Origin: Priapulus caudatus | Lineage: Eukaryota > Priapulida > Priapulimorpha > Priapulimorphida > Priapulidae | Direction of reading: 5' to 3' | NCBI RefSeq assembly: GCF_000485595.1 | Contig: NW_014577304.1 | Coordinates: forward strand, 130,380-154,977 | DNA length: 24,598 nt | Part shown: positions 1-11,700 of the stretch, one piece after another | Position numbering within the stretch: position 1 is the first letter of the stretch | Layout: each line of letters opens with the position of its first letter | The notes under the pieces: generated by a model | Told to the model about the DNA's origin: nothing | Seen by the model: only the letters and a program-made list of their open reading frames with translations | The model's database searches: none | Translations under genes and position numbers: made by a program

Positions 1-430
1 ATATAACAGATATTAATAATAGAGCAGACAGAACATGCTACACGGAAACGGACGGAACATAAGGAGTGGCGGCACAAACGGGCAATATAATAACAGCATA
101 TAATAGCAGAACATGCTAACGGCACATGATGGCAACATATAATAACAGCATATAATAGCAGAACATGCTAACGGCACATGATGGCAACATAAATAAACCA
201 CGCGATTATAAATGGGCAAGAACATCACGTTAACGGCACATGATGGCACACATATAAATAATCAGCATATACTAGCAGACATTGTAACGCGACATTGGAT
301 GGCAACATTATATACAGCATATAATAGCAGAACATGCAAACGGCACATGATGGCAACATATAATAACAGCATATAATAGCAGAACATGCAAACGGCACAT
401 GATGGCAACATATAATAACAGCATCATAAC
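1..430. repeat. 52-bp satellite array, about 8 units
   Basis: The unit runs from CAGCATATAATAGCAGAACA through an ACGGCACATGATGGCAACAT segment. Clear unit starts lie at 94, 146, 315, 367 and 419, which gives a 52-bp period wherever the copies are clean. Units at 1-93 and 190-310 are disrupted by many small indels. The array touches the left edge of the window, so its true length is unknown. It is not coding: minus-strand open frames here only restate the repeat. Confidence 0.9.
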
Positions 431-496
431 AACAGCCGACAACCTTCCCTATTGAACACGGACTACCCCTGCTATTTACTTATGTTACTTAAGCAA

Positions 497-513
497 CCCC
501 CCCCCCCCCCCCC
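497..513. repeat. Homopolymer C17 tract
   Basis: Seventeen consecutive C are followed by GGG and further short C-runs up to about 533. The opposite strand is G-rich and could in principle form quadruplex structure. Homopolymer length is unreliable in sequence data. Confidence 0.8.
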
Positions 514-533
514 GGGCCACCCCACCTCCCCTC

Positions 534-935
534 ATCAACAGATTACTACGCGAGCCCCGAAACTACATATGATCTGATTAGGATGATTAACAATTATCGA
601 TCACTATCGTTATTCATATATAATCCATCTCAATCTAATATTATTTATGTTATGTTTATCTATTATTATAAAACTATTATAAACTATAATGCCACTCTAA
701 TGTTTCTTTAATGACTGAGCAACTTGCCGAAGTGAAGAAGACATGGCGGTATGAGATGGTAAATAGTTGTGATTGTCGCTGTAAATGTCAACTAAGATTA
801 TGTGAGTTTCCACAGCGGTCCTCGGGCCATACGCGTCCCCAGTGCACGCGTGGAGGACGGCAACATCCTGACCATTAGCATTGTCCATCAGGTGCCTTTC
901 AGCGTTTGCCGATTACCTTTAAAGATATATATAAT
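534..935. other. Gene-less stretch, unique AT-rich DNA
   Basis: No gene is supported here. Short open frames on both strands at about 700-1000 overlap each other, lack splice-site or codon evidence and run into the AT microsatellite. I see nothing else in the stretch. Confidence 0.6.
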
Positions 936-937
936 AG

Positions 938-939
<2 letters not shown>

Positions 940-968
<29 letters not shown>
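940..968. repeat. (AT)n microsatellite
   Basis: This is a pure AT dinucleotide run. Similar AT/TA runs recur at about 1127-1149 and 1266-1310. Confidence 0.9.
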
Positions 969-1042
969 GACAGAAAGGGGGTGCATATTATCGGGGGTAA
1001 ATAATTAGGTAGTAATTTAATAATTGATGAAATATATGTATA

Positions 1043-1079
1043 ATCAAGAGCTAATATTACCTTATTATTAGCTCTTGAT
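1043..1079. repeat. Hairpin element, copy 1 of a dispersed pair
   Basis: Perfect 14-bp inverted arms, ATCAAGAGCTAATA at 1043-1056 and its reverse complement at 1066-1079, enclose a 9-nt spacer. A second copy with the same arm sequence lies at 23263-23301. Both copies are flanked by AT microsatellite. This resembles the core of a small non-autonomous (MITE-like) repeat, but no terminal repeats or target-site duplications could be defined. Confidence 0.65.
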
Positions 1080-1239
1080 ATAATATATATCACATATATA
1101 TTTATTTATTTATTATTCATTCATAAAAAGATATATATATATATATATAATTTTATAAATAAGTAATATTTGATAATTAATATAAAATTTTGTAAAAGTT
1201 TTGTAATTATTCTTTATGACAAAATATGAATGAATACAC

Positions 1240-1345
1240 ACACACATATATATATATACACACACACACACACATTATATATATATAATTATATATATAT
1301 ATATATATATATAATTATTTATTTATTTATTTATTTATTTACTGG
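1240..1345. repeat. Compound CA / AT / ATTT microsatellite
   Basis: Successive runs of CA, TA and a TTTA tetranucleotide are visible directly. Unique, featureless sequence follows at 1346-1610. Confidence 0.85.
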
Positions 1346-1611
1346 ACTATATCATATCGCATCGGAATAGATCCATCGTGTCTACAAAAAGCTCGTTTAA
1401 ATAACACAGACGAATGCGAGATATTCTAGACGAGTGCGTGTATTTTTTTGCTGTAGAAGCACGAGTGGTACCCTACGTGGACGGATGACAGCGGTCGCGT
1501 TGGAGAGAGTGCTGCCATGCAGGTAGACTACGTGCGCGTGTGGAAGATGCACAACACAGATGAATAACAATTAAGTCTGAAGTCAGAAGCCAGAAGATGA
1601 AGAATGAGAGG

Positions 1612-2115
1612 TTATGAGTAGAGTTTATGAATGAGAGTTTATGAATGGGTGTTTATGAATGAAGTTCTATGGGTGAAAGTTTATGAATAAACTTCAGTAC
1701 TAAAGTTTATGCATGAAGGTTTATGAATAAACTTCAGTACTAAAGTTTATGCATGAAGGTTTATGAATAAACTTCAGTACTAAAGTTTATGCATGAAGGT
1801 TTATGAATAAACTTCAGTACTAAAGTTTATGCATGAAGGTTTATGAATAAACTTTAGTATTGAAGTTTATGCATGAATGTTTCTGAATGCAGTTTCTGAA
1901 TAAAGGTTTATGAATAGAGTTTATTAATGACGTTTATGAGCGAAGGATTTTGAATAGGGTTTATGAATGATGGTTCATGGATAAAGTTTATTCATAAATC
2001 TTATACGTGAAGATTTTTGAATGCAGTTTATGAATGAAGGTTAATGGATAACGTTTATTAATGAAGTTTATGTTTGAAAGTTTATGAATGAAGTTTGTGA
2101 GTAATGTTTATGGAA
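1612..2115. repeat. Degenerate GTTTATGAATGA minisatellite with a 40-bp core
   Basis: The whole stretch is built from loose variants of a 13-20 bp GTTTATGAATGA-type word. At 1681-1880 it becomes a regular 40-bp tandem: four near-identical units start at 1681, 1721, 1761 and 1801, and a diverged fifth starts at 1841. Each clean unit contains a 24-bp near-palindrome with 8-bp arms ATAAACTT/AAGTTTAT around the palindrome AGTACT, first seen at 1687-1710. Confidence 0.9.
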
Positions 2116-2795
2116 GTTGTTTGTGCCGTAGGTGTTATATGTAGTGATTTAAATAATTGACCGCAAGACGCATTTTAAATAGAATGTAAAAACACTTTAT
2201 TGTAACACTTCTACCTATATACTAATCATGTGAAATGTCACGCAATAAACTGCAGCGAAGATTATGCAAAGATAAATACATCGTTTAATGTACAATACTA
2301 TTTGAAACCAGATAGACATAGGGAAGGTATTATAAGAATCAGAGTAGAACCTTATACAATAAAGATACACATTTATACACTAACCAGTTTCAACCTCGTA
2401 CAATATTCCATAATATTAATAGTAATAATAATGATAATAATATTTATGCATAACCTGCAAACAGTAGTGCGAGCAGCGGTAATTAATCATTCAAAATTAA
2501 ACGGCAAAAATATAATCGTTATCTGCATCAACCATAGCGATCATAACAATCTGTCTTAACACAAACACTTGGTTAAAAATCACAAGTCAATCGAAGAAAC
2601 AAACATTTTAAATCTGTACGAATTCAATTAATTGCTTTTACATGCATTCAAGTTTATTACAGCACGATCCCACGAATAATATCTTCGTATATAACAACTT
2701 GGATGACGTAATCATTCCTGTTTGTATCTGTTGTAACGATTTCAATCATTTCTAACGAAGATATCAACGTGAAAGGGTCGACAACACAGCGGTAG
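2116..2795. other. Gene-less AT-rich stretch downstream of the SH3 gene
   Basis: No supported gene lies here. An open frame of 109 codons at 2230-2559 (plus) is AT-driven, has no recognisable domain and no splice or codon support. On the minus strand the stretch would form the 3' flank or 3' UTR of the SH3 gene. Confidence 0.5.
2653..2658 (-). promoter_or_regulatory. Possible poly(A) signal AATAAA for the SH3 gene
   Basis: AATAAA reads on the minus strand about 460 nt after the predicted stop at 3118. A second one lies at 2196-2201. Either could end the SH3 transcript. The hexamer is common in AT-rich DNA, so support is weak without transcript data. Confidence 0.3.
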
Positions 2796-3140
2796 CTTTT
2801 CACAGGTAAGTTTTCACCTGTTGTTGCCACGCAATGCAGCCGTACCTGTTCACATGTGGGTTTTCACCTGTCGCAGCCGCATGACGCAACCGTACCTGTT
2901 CACAGGCACACAGGTACTTTTTCACAGGTAAGTTTTCATCTGTTGTTGCCACACAATGCAGCCGTACCTGTTCACATGTGGGTTTTCACCTGTTGCAGCC
3001 GCATGACGCAACCGTACCTGTTCACAGGTACGCAGGTACTTTTTCACAGATAAGTTTTCACCTGCTGCTGCCGCATGACGCAACCGTACCTGTACACAGG
3101 TACACAGCCGTACCTTTTCACAGGTAGGTTTTCACCTGCT
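2796..3140. repeat. 122-bp tandem repeat overlapping the 3' end of the SH3 gene
   Basis: The word CACAGGTAAGTTTTCA (or a near variant) starts at 2801, 2923 and 3045, giving a 122-bp period. A further partial unit starts at 3119 after a shortened, 74-bp third unit. Each full unit is itself two related blocks of about 50 bp plus a 22-bp tail, so the array has higher-order structure. The last unit overlaps the final codons and stop of the minus-strand SH3 gene. Confidence 0.9.
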
Positions 3141-6100
3141 GCAGTGATTTCTGGCAGCTGTCGCCTGCCTGCTTGTCATTTAGCAGTGCGTAGCTTGCCG
3201 GTATGAAGCCTTCAGCGCCCACGCGCTCCCCCGACACCAGCGCCACCCACAGCCACTGCTGGTCATCGGCATTGACGAGCCGGACGACGTCGCCACGACG
3301 CGCCGTCAGGTCGTCCTCCTCCATCGCCTGAAAGTCGTAGAGCAGCGTCGCCAGCGGTCCGTCGACGATGCGCGTGAACGCGCCGATGACGACGCGCGAC
3401 GACGACGACCCGGAATCGAAACCGGAACCGGAACCGGATTCGTTCGGACTGTCGACGCCCGGCGAACTGGCGAAGCTGTCGCTGCTCGACGACCGAAAGC
3501 TGTCGCTGCCGTCAGAGTTGTTCAGCTTGCGCGCGCCACCTTGCGTGAGCGAGCGTGCCGGACTCGCGCCCGCGTACGGGCTGGCGGGCGTCGACGACTG
3601 CTGTGCGGTGGGTTTGCCTGGCGACGACGACGTCGGCTGCGCAACTCTGTGCTTTAGAATTCCATTCGGCATCGTAGTGGTGACGTAGTCGCCCACGTGA
3701 CTCGGACCCTTCAGCGGGGTCCTGCGCGGCGAGGCGACCTTCGTGGTGACGTCAGCGGATGGCTTCACGGAAGCTGTGGAAGGCGTGTATGGCTTCATTG
3801 AGCCGATAGGAGGCGTGCGGGGCGTGGATTTCACGATGGAATATTCGTTTGACGTTTTCGGAGGCGTTCGCGCGATCTTCGTTGGCGTGCGAGGGTCGCT
3901 GGGGAGTTTCGTGGGCGTTTGTGGTACGGTGGAGATTTTGGAGGGCGTGGAAGTGTTACTGGTGTTGTTTGAGGAGGAGAAGGAGGAGGAGGATGCACGA
4001 GTCTTGCTCTCGCTCTGCGCATGCGCGGTTCGTGCGGGGCTGGCGTGCGTCTGCGTGCTGACAGCCGACGGGAGAGCCTTGCATGATAGTTCCCTGTCAT
4101 CGTAGGTCAACATCCGTCTCGGTGACTTCCCCTTGGTGACGGAACCGCCAGCCGAGCCGTTCCCGCATTTGCCGCCACTCCCGCTGCTCCGAGACGCGCC
4201 GCTACCGGCGCTCTTCCGAGATGCGCCGCTACCCCCGCTCTTCCACGACCCGCTGCTACCCCCGCTGCCGCCGATCTCGCCCGCGCTCTCTCGTCGGTCG
4301 AGCACCGTCGACGTCGAGCTGTTGAACGGCGACGAGTCTGGCGACGTCGCGCCGGCCGGCACGCCCCGTCGGCCGACGGGAACCGTCGCGCCGACGTCCT
4401 GCGCGGGAGAGTAGGGCAAAGATATGCGCTGCTGCGACGCATTGCCGTTGCTCAACACGTCGGCAATGTCCTGCACGCCGTACTCGTCCGTCACGCCGTC
4501 ACTCGTCGGCGACCACTTCGGCGACGGCGGCGTCGGCAGCGGTCGGTCCGACATCGTAGCGCCGTCTGGTGGCGACAGCTTGTTCAGCGGCTCTTGGAAG
4601 GAGACGGTGCGGCGGATGTCGGTGGCGCCGCCCCCGCCGCCGCTGCCGCGGAAGCGCTCGGGCGTGCGCGGTCGCTTGAACTCGAACTCTTCCTCCGTCG
4701 TCGTCGTCGTCGCCCGCGGCAGCTGCTGCAGGGAGACGCTGGCGGGCAGACGCGCCGTCGCGTCGTGACGCGGCAGCGAGTTGACGCCGCAGCGCACCGA
4801 CCTTTGCTGCGTCGCGACGCTCCCCGCCCTGTCGGCGGCGACGTACCGCGGCGACGCCACCATCGCCGGTCTGTCCTCGATCGACTCGCCGAGGTCGCTC
4901 GTCTGCGAGCTTTGCTTCGGATGCGAGGTGGCGCCACCGTCGTCGGGTCGCGTCGCCGACTGCTCCTCTGGTAGCGGTGCAAAGCTTCTGTTACAGGAGG
5001 CCGTGCGACGCACGTACATCGCTGCGTGCTCGCCGACGTATCTGACGCTAGGGGGCGGTGGTGCGCAGTCGGCAGGCTGGTCGCCGTGGTAGCGCAGTGC
5101 CATCTGCTGTTCAATCTCGGGACCGAAGCGGTGCAGGATGAGATCGTGCACCGATGGCGACCTCTGGTGGTGCGATCGGACGTCGCCGCGTCGGCACACG
5201 CTCTCGGCGCTCATGTAGCGCGGCAACGACGCGTGGTGGCGCGGCGAGCGCCAGTCGTCGGCCGTCGGTCGCCACGGCTCGTCGGCGCCGACGACGACGC
5301 GCGGCGGCTTCGGCGGTCGGCCGTCGTGCATCAGGTTGTCTGGGTCGACGTACAGCAGCGAGGTGGCGCCACGGGACGTGTCCCACGCGTCGCTGACGTA
5401 GCTCCAGTCCTGCGCGCCGCCGCCGCCGCTCGTGTATGGCGCTGCGGGCGGCGGCGGCACGGAGGGCAGCGGCGGAGCCAGAGCGCTCACAGAGTACGCT
5501 CGACGCATCTCTGCTGAGCGAGGAGGAGGCGGATCCAAACAGGAGGCCGAGCGCGTCGACAAGACGCAGCGCGGCGTGAGCGACGGCGCATGCGCGTACG
5601 GCGGCGGCGGCTGCGAGCTGCCGTGGTGGTAGCGCGGCGGCGGGCGGGCGGTTTGGTATTGCTGCTGCGCCGGGGAGCCATACCCGCAGCACTCGACCGC
5701 CGGGTAGACATGCTCTTCGTAGTCTCTGCTCGGTAACCGGTAGCAGCTCTGCGGCGGGTGCGTCTGCGGCGGAAACGCCTCCATGTTACCGCCGATACGT
5801 GGCGCTGCGATGCCTGTCGGGTAAGGAGTGGACGTGGAGAGGACGGTGGCGCCACCTGTGGGATCGGAGCAGACTTCTTGCTCGTGGATCGTGTCGATCT
5901 TTGCCGCGCGCATGCGGTGGTAGTTGCGACGACAGCGCTGGAACTGGCTGGCGCGCAGCACGCCCCCTCGCGACAGACACTGCTCGACGGTATTCTGCTC
6001 GCGGCCCATAACGAGGCTGAGCGCGATCACGTGCGTGTAGGGTACGAAGCCCTCTCGGTTCTCCGGCGTGCGCACGTACACCCACTGACGATGTTTATAG

Positions 6101-6221
6101 AGGGCGTTGACGACCATGCCCTCGTCAACTTCGACTTCGTCGGCAGCGCTCCAGTGCGGTGATGGCTGGTAGGGCTGCATGACGAGTAGCGGTACATTGG
6201 CGGGTTTCACGCGTGTGCACA

Positions 6222-6231
<10 letters not shown>
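3118..6231 (-). CDS. Two-SH3-domain scaffold protein, 3'-terminal exon
   Basis: This single open exon encodes 1037 residues plus a TGA stop. It starts after a pyrimidine-rich acceptor (TTTCCGCAG at 6240-6232) in phase 0. Residues about 13-71 form an atypical SH3 domain: DEVEVDEG, QWVYV and GFVPYTHV are visible, but the ALYDY-type motif and the last conserved Tyr are degenerate. Residues about 960-1018 form a canonical SH3 domain (LLYDFQA, QQWLWVAL, GFIPASY). The linker looks disordered. It has SH3-ligand-like motifs RPPKPPR (about residue 303) and RPLPTPPSP (about 562), a Gly/Ser stretch (about 645-695), and many Thr-Pro sites (about 757-837) typical of proline-directed kinase targets. SH3 domains bind proline-rich peptides, so a cytoplasmic adaptor role is inferred. 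I do not recognise the family. The open frame runs 5' of the acceptor into a (TG)n tract, which I read as intron. A donor-like CAG|GTGAAA eight codons before the stop leaves alternative 3' splicing possible. Confidence 0.85.
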
Positions 6232-6480
<249 letters not shown>

Positions 6481-6882
6481 GAAAGGCCTACAGAGACTAG
6501 AGATACAACGAATGCGTCAAGATATATTTTTGCGTATTATCTTATTTTTATTTAGAAGATGGAAAGATATCGTGTGTCAACTTCGAGTCTTAAATTCAAC
6601 GCATTAGGAAATGGTCATTCCTATTCTGATTCGCCAAAGACGATCTAACGAGGTAAAGTAAATCGCAACTAATGTAAACGACTTCTGTTTTGTCTTCATT
6701 CTACATTACTAGCTACATGCTACATGATTACACGTTAATTTACTCATTCGCGTGGCGCCTTAAACGAAATTAGCGATTGAGTGCATAATATCCTGAATTC
6801 TTCTAACTCATCTAATTCTTCGGGCTGTAACACAGTTACCCCCTAACAAGGTATATATGGTATATAAGGTATATATGCTTAC

Positions 6883-6996
6883 CTCTTCGATAGCCTCTGA
6901 GCTCGTCAATGGATAGGTGTACTGTGATAGTCGGAGGTAGACTTGGATTTCTCTGGCAAGCCCACATCTCGTTGTCATCCTGGTGGTTAGCATCAT
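6883..6996 (-). CDS. Two-SH3-domain scaffold protein, internal exon (114 nt)
   Basis: Strong splice signals bound this exon. The acceptor CTGTCTTCTAG lies just above 6996, and the donor GAAGAG|GTAAGC lies at 6883. The length is 38 codons. Phase 0 at both ends joins it in frame to the next exon: ...SSEAIEE followed by VLDLCTRV. It begins ATGATG directly after the acceptor AG, so it could hold an alternative start codon for a short isoform. A second frame (phase 1 at both ends) is also open, but it does not fit the flanking exons. The encoded segment lies just N-terminal to the first SH3 domain and has no motif I recognise. The intron to the next exon is 651 bp. Confidence 0.7.
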
Positions 6997-7059
6997 CTAG
7001 AAGACAGGCGCATGCAGTCAGTAACCACCCCGTACATAGAGAATAAAAGACAAAGAGGT

Positions 7060-7250
7060 GCATAAGAAAACAAAGAAGAAGAAAGAAGAAGCAGAAGAGA
7101 GAAGAAGAAGAAGAAATGGACGCAGGAGGGGAAATGACGGAGGACTCCCAGAATAATAGGTGTGGGAAACTAGGAGGCGGAGAAGAGTAGAGTTGAGGGG
7201 ATGAGGAAGAGGAGGATGAGGAGGGAGGAAAAAGGAGAAGTAAGATAATG
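7060..7250. repeat. Purine-rich GA/GAA/GGA low-complexity tract
   Basis: The plus strand is almost all purine (GAAGAAG, GAGGAGGA). It lies inside the large SH3-gene intron as a polypyrimidine tract on the transcript strand. No coding evidence was seen here or in 7250-7800, where only AT-rich unique DNA and a T11 run near 7440 occur. Confidence 0.75.
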
Positions 7251-7814
7251 GGTGTAGAATATAGTTATCGCGAGGGACAGTGCCGATGAACTGTTCCGCA
7301 ACGCCACGCGCGCGCATAAAAACTACGCGCGACACACCAGGCATGCAGACAAAGACATACAGAACGACGGCGCAGCGCTCACACATATATGACGCTTACT
7401 CTAATACTACACATGTAATAACAACGTTCGATAAATCAATTTTTTTTTTTCCTAACAGTAATCGTAACAGTGATCCTTGGCGTAACGTATGCACACCGCT
7501 TACGTGAACATTTGCAACATCCTTCATGTAACAAGCAATATATATATATAATTTTTTTTATATACCAACATCAAGTATAAATGTGCGTAATGTCCTAATA
7601 AATAACATTATATCAAACACTCTAAGCTGTAATCTGGAGGTCGGCAGCTGTTCAGTTTCTCGACGCTTGCACATCGCAGGTGTCGCTGCGGCTGTACAAT
7701 TCATACTGTGCAGCTTGCCATTTTTGCAAAGGCATTTTTGGGAGGGGTTGTTTTTCATGATCAATTCTCGAACTTATAAGGCGTAATGCGCTTCTCGCGG
7801 CTCTTTTTCATACT

Positions 7815-7875
7815 CCTTGCCTCCTCTCTCCTCCTCCTCCTCCTCCTCTCCTCCTCCTCATCGTCTCATCATCAT
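7815..7875. repeat. CTC/TCC trinucleotide tract
   Basis: This is a run of CTCCTCCTC-type repeats. It makes a plus-strand frame at 7786-8112 look like a Leu/Ser-rich signal peptide, which I do not credit. The rest of 7876-8330 is unique, partly GC-rich sequence with no supported gene. Confidence 0.75.
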
Positions 7876-8345
7876 TCTGCTCAATATCCTCACATCATCA
7901 CGCCGCCTATCTCTTTTTTCCCTTCTCTAACTCCCTTTCCAGGGCGTTTCCCTATATATCGCAGCGTTTGCCCTCTCACCCCTCCCGGACAACACGTTCT
8001 TTTGCTGTCGCCCCGTGCCAATGCCGACGGGCTGTATGAGCACACGCACCTGGCTGACGAGTTGTGCGTAACCTGCAAGATGTCAATTAAGGCGAGTAAT
8101 AAAGAAACTTAAACGGTTGCGCGCCGCTGGCCCGGCGGCGGGACATTTGTCGCGTTTAACTTGGCGTCGTCTGCCGTAACTCTGTCCGCCCGTCACTCCG
8201 GCCGTCAGACAGCGGGACTTTTATAGGCTGAACGTAATCATGTCGCATTTGTGAATAGCGGGCCCGCGGGCAGAACGCACAGGTGGTGTGGCGTGTGGCT
8301 GGACGCCACCAACGAGAAGAAACACGTGTGTGTGTGCTCGCTCCT

Positions 8346-8346
8346 C

Positions 8347-8394
<48 letters not shown>

Positions 8395-8440
8395 GTGTGT
8401 GGTGTGTGTTGGTGTGTGTGTGTGTGCATGTTGTGTGTGT
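8346..8440. repeat. (GT)n microsatellite
   Basis: This is a GT run with a few interruptions, continuing as GT/GC-rich sequence to about 8500. Cys-Val open frames on the plus strand are repeat translations. Unique sequence with no supported gene follows at 8500-8783. Confidence 0.9.
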
Positions 8441-8783
8441 ATTCTTGCGCATGTGCGCACTGCGTGTGGTCGCGTGCGTGCGTGCGTGTCTGGGCATGGC
8501 GCGGCGTGGGTAGCGTGCCGGCGTGTGCATTAGTAGCCGACGGAATGCTCGAGATCTACTTGGGTGGTCAGTAGGCAGAGTTATGAGTAGCTTTAAGCTA
8601 ATGAATCCGCGGTCAATTAGCCAGTAATTCTTGACGTGTCGGGACAGGTTGTGCTGTACGGTCGCATCCTCACAGGTGGCTTTTGTGCAATGCAACTAAA
8701 ATCTTTCACTAAATCTCTCTTCCCCGTTATTGCGTTCCACCCGAGGTGAACTTCAGCAGCAGCAATGCCGGCGCAACGGGTGT

Positions 8784-11700
8784 GGTCACGATAGTCATGC
8801 TATGTTCATTTCCCCGTACACGAGTAGTCATCGCTATGTTCATTCCCCAGTCACGTCATAGTGCATGATATGTTTCATCATCCCCGTCACGATTAGTCCG
8901 CTGCTATGTTCATTCCCGTCAGCGATCAGTCATGAATGTTCATCTCCGCCGTCACGATAGTTCATGATATGTGTCATTATCCCCGTCATCCGATAGTCAG
9001 TGATATTATTTCACCGTCACGAATAGTCATGATATGTGTTATTTCCCGCGTCACGATAGTCCATGTTATGTATTCATTTTCCCGCAGCGATAGTCATGGA
9101 TATGTTCATCTCCGTCACGATAGTCAATCGGTATGTTCATCGCTCCGTCAACGATAGTCATGATCATGTTTCATTCGGCTCGTCATGATAAGTCATAGAT
9201 ACTATGTTCATGATCCGGTCACGCATAGTCTGATATGTTCATTCCCCCGTTAGCGATATGTCATGATATGTTTCATTCCCCGTGCAACGATGAGTCTGAT
9301 ATGTTTCAGTTCCGTCATGATAGTCATGATATGTTCATGCCATCCGGATGTGGGAAGTCCACGGGTTCGGGCGTCACGATAGTCATGGTATATTCATCTC
9401 CCCGTCACGATAGATCATGATATGTTTCATATCGCCCGTGCACGCATCAGTCATGATATGTTCATCTCCACCGTCACGATCGTCATGGATATGTTCATTC
9501 CCCGTCACGTAGCTCATGATATGTTCATTCCGCGTCAACGATAGTCGATGATATTTGCATCTCTCCGTACGATAGTTCAATGAATTGTTCAGTTCCGTAC
9601 GATAGATGGCATGATAATGTTCTTCCCGTCACGATAGTCATAAATATGTTCATCCAGTCACGATGAGTCAATGATATGTCATTCCCAGTCACGATATGTC
9701 ATGATATGTTCATCTCCCCGTCCACGATAGTTTATGGTATGTTCATTTCCCCGTCACGATAGTTCATGATAGTGTTACATTCCCGTCACGATATGTCATG
9801 AATATGTTCATTCCCGGTCCGATAAGTCATGATATGTTCATTCCGGTCAGATAGTCATCGATATGTTCATTCCCCGTCACGATAGTCAATGATGATGTTT
9901 ATTGCGTCCACGATAGTCATCGGTATGGTTCATTCCCGTCACGATAGTCATGATATTTCTCCTCTACGATAGTCATGATATGTTCATCGCGTCACGATAG
10001 TCGCATGATATGTTCATTCCGTACGATGAGTCCAATAATATGGTTCATGTCTTGTCAGGATAGTATGATTGTTCATTTCCCGCGTCCACGATAGTCATTG
10101 ATATGTTATAGTCCCGTCACGATAGTCATGATATGATGTCATACTTCCGCGTCACGATAGTCATGATATGTTCATTCCACGTCACGATAGTCATGATATG
10201 TTTCATGTCCGCGTCACGATAGGATGATATGTTGATTCACCGTCACGATACGCATGCTGTTCCATCATCCCGTCACGATAGTTATGGTATGTTCATTCCG
10301 CGTTCACGATAGTCATAATATATTGTCATTCCCCGTCCCGAATAGTCCTCATGGAACTGTTCATCCCCGTCACGCATGGTCATCGATATGTGTCATTCCC
10401 GTCACGATAGTCATGTATGTCTCCAGTTCCCCTCTCACGGATAGTCATGATATGTTTCATTCCGCCGTCACGGATAGTCATGATATGTTCTATCCCCGTC
10501 GAGTAGTCATGGTACTGTTCATGGGTGTCCCCGTCACGATAGTCATATATGTTATTCCCCGGTCGAAGCGCATGTCATGATAATGTTCATATTTCCCAGT
10601 CGATGATAGTCCATGGATATGTTCATTTCGCGTCAGATAGTCATGATATGTTCATGTCCTCTGCCAACGATAGTATGATATGTTCATTCCCAGTCACGAT
10701 AGTCATGAAGTTCATTCCGGTCACGATTATGTATGGTATGGGTTCATTTCCGCGTCAACGATAATCGATGCTCTATGTTCATTCCTGCTCACGATAAGTT
10801 CTCGATATGTTCATCTCCCCGTCAGATAGTCAGTGGATATGTTCATCTCCCGCCGTCACGATAGTCATGATATGATTCGATTCCCCGTCACGATAGTCAT
10901 GATATGTTCATGTCCCCCGTAGCGATAGTCAGATGATAATGTTCATTCCAGTACGATAGTGCATGATATGCTCATTTCCCCGTCACGATACGTCCATGAT
11001 AATGTTCATTCCCACGTCACGATAGTCATAGCTATGTTTCATTCCCCGTCACGATAGTCATCGATATGTTATTCCCCCGTCAGCGCATAGTCATATTGTT
11101 CATATCCCCGTACAGTAGAGTCATGATATGTTCATTCCCCGTCCACGAATAGGTCATGATATGTTATTCGCCCGTCACGATGTCATGCTTGTTCATTCCC
11201 CGTCACTGATGGTCATCTGATATGTTCATTCGCCCGTCACGATAGTCATGAATATGTTCATCTCGCGTCACGCAGTTATGCATGTTATTCCCGTCACGCT
11301 GGTCATGATTATGTTCAATTCCCGTCACGATAGTATGATATGTTCATTCGCCCGTCACGATAGTCTCATGATAATGGTTATTCACCGTCACGATAAGTCA
11401 TGTATATGTTTCATTCCCGCGTCACGATAGTCATGATATGTTTCATTCCGGGTCACGATAGTCGCATGATACTGGTGTCATTCCCGTCACGATAGTTCAT
11501 GATATGTTCATTCCCGTCACGATAGTCATGATATGTTATTCCCGGCGTCACGATAGTCATGATAATGTTATTCGCCACCGATCACGATAGTCATGATATG
11601 TTTCATTATCCCCGTCACGATAGTTATGCGGGTATGTTCATGTCCCGCGTCACGATAGTCCATGATATGTTCATTCCGCCGTCATGATAGTCATTGGTTA

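Noticed and set aside
2230-2559. 109-codon plus-strand frame with an Ile-rich hydrophobic segment
   Set aside because: AT-driven composition, no known domain, no splice or promoter evidence, and probably within the 3' flank of the minus-strand gene.
3368-6162. Numerous Arg/Ala-rich frames on both strands
   Set aside because: Shadows of the GC-rich SH3 exon in other frames; only the minus-strand frame carries recognisable SH3 domains and splice borders.
7786-8112. Frame resembling a secreted protein (Leu/Ser-rich start)
   Set aside because: The hydrophobic start is translated CTC microsatellite and the remainder shows no domain or cysteine pattern.
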